A stretch of 64,000 nucleotides of DNA from NCBI GenBank assembly GCA_016802295.1, contig JAESIW010000210.1:434001-498000 (forward strand), written 5' to 3'. Position numbers and translations under genes: made by a program. The notes beneath the pieces were generated by a model. That model saw only the letters and a program-made list of their open reading frames with translations. It was not told where the DNA came from and made no database searches. This document shows, piece by piece, positions 61,263 through 64,000 of this stretch; position 1 is the stretch's first letter; each line of letters opens with the position of its first letter. This DNA is from Brachionus rotundiformis (Eukaryota > Rotifera > Eurotatoria > Ploima > Brachionidae).

Positions 61263-64000
61263 GGTTTTCCTTTACTGCTTGGCTACATCTGGTGCACAAT
61301 ACATTTTGGGTATCTTGCATAGTATTGTAGTAACGCCAACATCTACTGCATTTAGTGCCGGTATGTTTATTAAAAATTACAAATGTATTTTCTACTTCTG
61401 GCAAACTAAAAGCGTTTTGGGTATTTTGGTTGGTGTATTCTTGTATATTTAAGTCCGAAACAATGCAAACATCTACAAAATTAACCTTGTTTAACACTGC
61501 AATATTGCTAGCAGATGTAAACAATGTAGGCAAAGCTTCTAACGAAGAACCAATAACCTTGTTGCTACGCTGAACCTCTAAACAACCAGTTACAACTTTT
61601 TTTACATCTTTAATAATGGCAAAATCGCTATTAATGGTAGCATTGTGCCATGTGGCATTAGCTTTAGTGTAATTATGTAACAAAGCTTGCCCTATTGGGG
61701 TATTGTATCTGGTAGCATAGGCTTCTTCCATAGTAAATGGAATAACCGGCAATAGCCATTTGCATAAGTATGTAAATAAAATATCCATAGCGGTTAGTGT
61801 GCTGTTAAAACTGTGGCTAAGTGCAGAATTACAATACAAAATATCTTTTTTAATATCAAAGTAAAAAGCAGATAAATCATTAATAACAAAATTAAACAAC
61901 TTATGCATAAACTGTTGTATAGCAAAGGTGTTTTGCATGGTGTTTTCAAAGTCTTGGTCTAAATCGTAAATAACGCTTAGTAGCCATTTGTCTATGTATT
62001 CTAAATTATTATAATCTACTGTTGTGTTAAAATACTGCAAGTTACCTATTAAATATTTTAAAGTATTGCGTAATTTTTTGTATAGTTCGCCCTGTTGGGT
62101 TAAAATATTTTTACCAATATTAACGTCTTCTAGGTAATTACTGCTGGCTACCCATAATCTTAAAATATCTACGCCGTAGTCTTTTATGGCTTGTTCTGCT
62201 GTTATACCATTACCTGCAGATTTAGACATTTTAAAGCCTCTATCATCTAACAAATAACCATGGGTAATAACTTTTTTAAACGGAGCCTGGTTAGATAATA
62301 AAATAGACATAATTAAAGAAGATTGAAACCACCCTCTGTGTTGATCTGACCCTTCTAAGTAAACATCTGCTGGATATTGCAAGCCAAAGTTAGTATCTTG
62401 CAATACAAACTGCTGTGTTAAGCCAGATTCTAACCAAACGTCTAAAATATCGTACACTATATTATAATCGTTGGCGTTGTAACCTAACTGAGTTATAAAG
62501 TCTGCTGGATTTTGGTTAAACCAAATATCGCAACCGTGTTGTTTAAAAGCGTTTACAATGTTGCTAAACAAGGTATCGTCTATTAATGGTTGTTTAGTTT
62601 GTTTATTAACAAATAATGCAATTGGCACGCCCCATGCTCTTTGTCTGGATATTGTCCAATCTGGGCGATTTTGCAACATAGTTTTTAAGCGATTTTTACT
62701 AATTTTAGGATAAAACTCTACGCTTTCTAAAGCTTGTATTGCACGTTCTCTGGCGTTGTTTGCACTTAAACTTATAAACCATTGTGTAGTTAGCCTTGTT
62801 ATAACTGGTGCTTTAGACCTCCACGAATGCGGATAGCTATGATTATAACTATTAATTGCAAAAAAGTTGTTATTACGCTTTAAGTTTTCAAAAATACTAG
62901 GGGCAACCTTATTTATAAACATACCTGCAAAAATAGGAGTATCTGACGTATACATACCGTTGTCTTCTACTATTTCTTTAGGTTTAATATTGTGTTGTTT
63001 ACATAAATAAAAGTCGTCTTGTCCGTGGCTTGGGGCAATGTGCACAATGCCTGTACCTGTAGATGTTTCTACAAAATCTGCCAACAACAACGGCACAGTA
63101 AAATTATAACCTAAATTAAACAAGCAATGCTTGGCTTGGGCGTTAGGTAAGCCTATGCTGGTATCTAATAAATTAACGGCTTTAATGTTGCTAACTGCTA
63201 AAAAACTTTCTAGTAAATCTTTGGCTACAACAAAGGTTGTGTTTAGTTCGCTACCTTCTTCGTCTATTATTTGGGTTACTTTATATAAACCATATTCTAC
63301 GTTTTTACCGTAGGCTAAGGCTTGGTTTGCAGGTAGTGTCCATGGGGTGGTTGTCCAGATTATAACTTTAGCCCCAATCCAATTTTCTTTAGCAAATTCG
63401 GTTAGCTCAAACCCTGCATAAACAGATTGCGTAACAATATCTTTATACTCTACTTCGGCTTCAGCAAGTGCGGTTTGCTCTACAGTAGACCAAGTAATTG
63501 GGCGTTTATCTTGATACAAATAACCCTGCTTTACCAATTTAAACAAGCTTTCTATAATGGTGGCTTCTGCTTGTTTATGTTTAGTGGTGTAGCTGTTGGT
63601 GTAGTTTGCCAATACGCCTAGTGCAGTAAATTCTTTAGTTTGTTGGTTTATCCAAAAATCGGCAAAATCTGCACATTCGTTACGCAATACATTAATATCT
63701 ACTTCCGATTTTTTAATATTTTTTGCTTTATATTTTTCTTCTATTTTCCATTCTATAGGCAAGCCGTGGCAGTCCCACCCTAAAATAAAAGGAGCATTAT
63801 GCCCTAGCATCCAATTGCCTTTTACTATAATATCTTTTAATACTTTGTTTAAAACATGCCCTAAATGAATATTACCATTGGCATACGGGGGGCCATCGTG
63901 CAGAATAAAAGTTTTATTATTTTTATTTTTGTTAATAACTTTATTATACGTGTTGTTGTTTTGCCACGCTTGTAATACACTGGCTTGCAAATTTGCAAAG
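61252..64000 (-). CDS. ileS: Isoleucyl-tRNA synthetase, 5' end outside the window
   Basis: Class I synthetase that charges tRNA-Ile. The frame is open to the window edge: codons before the TTG at 63990 read FANL, which fits the usual start region, so the true ATG lies outside and only the first 20-30 residues are missing. HIGH motif in HDGPPYANGNIHLGHVLNK, editing domain with TTPWTLPANQALAYG, KMSKS in GFKMSKSAGNGI, and a C-terminal zinc finger CSRCWRYYN...LCTRCSQAV. Overlaps lspA. Confidence 0.96.
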   Translation of the reverse strand, partial: FANLQASVLQAWQNNNTYNKVINKNKNNKTFILHDGPPYANGNIHLGHVLNKVLKDIIVKGNWMLGHNAPFILGWDCHGLPIEWKIEEKYKAKNIKKSEVDINVLRNECADFADFWINQQTKEFTALGVLANYTNSYTTKHKQAEATIIESLFKLVKQGYLYQDKRPITWSTVEQTALAEAEVEYKDIVTQSVYAGFELTEFAKENWIGAKVIIWTTTPWTLPANQALAYGKNVEYGLYKVTQIIDEEGSELNTTFVVAKDLLESFLAVSNIKAVNLLDTSIGLPNAQAKHCLFNLGYNFTVPLLLADFVETSTGTGIVHIAPSHGQDDFYLCKQHNIKPKEIVEDNGMYTSDTPIFAGMFINKVAPSIFENLKRNNNFFAINSYNHSYPHSWRSKAPVITRLTTQWFISLSANNARERAIQALESVEFYPKISKNRLKTMLQNRPDWTISRQRAWGVPIALFVNKQTKQPLIDDTLFSNIVNAFKQHGCDIWFNQNPADFITQLGYNANDYNIVYDILDVWLESGLTQQFVLQDTNFGLQYPADVYLEGSDQHRGWFQSSLIMSILLSNQAPFKKVITHGYLLDDRGFKMSKSAGNGITAEQAIKDYGVDILRLWVASSNYLEDVNIGKNILTQQGELYKKLRNTLKYLIGNLQYFNTTVDYNNLEYIDKWLLSVIYDLDQDFENTMQNTFAIQQFMHKLFNFVINDLSAFYFDIKKDILYCNSALSHSFNSTLTAMDILFTYLCKWLLPVIPFTMEEAYATRYNTPIGQALLHNYTKANATWHNATINSDFAIIKDVKKVVTGCLEVQRSNKVIGSSLEALPTLFTSASNIAVLNKVNFVDVCIVSDLNIQEYTNQNTQNAFSLPEVENTFVIFNKHTGTKCSRCWRYYNTMQDTQNVLCTRCSQAVKENHEA

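Noticed and set aside
63988..63990. TTG at 63990 as the ileS start, and GTG at 27 as the glycosyltransferase start
   Set aside because: Both frames stay open to the window edge and the codons beyond them match the families, so both genes are cut by the window and not short.
1..64000. TGA read as tryptophan
   Set aside because: No gene needs an in-frame TGA to reach full length, and all conserved tryptophans are TGG. TGA is unused in these genes, which is weaker than recoded.

Overview
The window reads as core chromosome of a low-GC, probably host-associated alphaproteobacterium. The evidence is a GcrA cell-cycle regulator, a class I lysyl-tRNA synthetase, a BamF (DUF3035) lipoprotein, and a division/cell-wall cluster that runs on into lpxC-bamD-recN-ligA in the usual alphaproteobacterial order. 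The genus cannot be fixed from this sequence. An amino-sugar PTS permease, a biotin scavenger (BioY) and an array of surface barrels would fit an animal-associated lineage near Holosporales, Hepatincolaceae or Rickettsiales, but that is inference.

Layout. 1-6.5 kb is the accessory-like end: a glycosyltransferase family 8 gene cut by the window edge, a small membrane protein, four tandem outer-membrane barrel paralogues on the minus strand (the fourth frameshifted) and a DUF2165 membrane protein. 6.6-16 kb holds lysS-gcrA-cutC, a guanidinium exporter (gdx), gyrA-coaD, bioY, a YiiX-like cysteine hydrolase and a nagE-like PTS permease. 16-20 kb holds an ELM1-family gene, ispH and trhP. 20.1-45.7 kb is one continuous minus-strand block: rsmH-ftsL-ftsI-murE-murF-mraY-murD-ftsW-murG-murC-murB-ddl-ftsQ-ftsA-ftsZ, then pepN, then lpxC-bamD-recN-ligA. 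Upstream of it on the same strand lie rnpB, tRNA-Phe, and murA-infA-maf-RNase E/G-like-yacG. 50.4-57.5 kb holds tRNA-Thr, trmL, miaA and mreB-mreC-mreD-mrdA-rodA. 57.5-64 kb holds two M16 peptidase-like genes, bamF, lspA and the 3' part of ileS.

How it fits together. The window carries almost a whole peptidoglycan programme: precursor synthesis from MurA to MurG and MraY with a meso-diaminopimelate-type MurE, septal synthesis (FtsW, FtsI, FtsQ, FtsL, FtsA, FtsZ) and side-wall elongation (MreBCD, PBP2, RodA). LpxC and the Bam lipoproteins add outer-membrane building, and the barrel array is the likely cargo. The cell is therefore probably a walled, rod-forming Gram-negative.

The most unusual points are these: none of the 56 protein genes ends in TGA (46 TAA, 10 TAG); each of the four barrels has exactly two cysteines, both in the divergent middle; one barrel is switched off or broken by a frameshift just after its signal peptide; FtsA has lost recognisable actin-type nucleotide-binding motifs while FtsZ keeps its C-terminal FtsA-binding peptide; and MurA carries an extra N-terminal tail of about 58 residues. 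No phage, insertion sequence, CRISPR array or obviously novel multi-gene system was seen.
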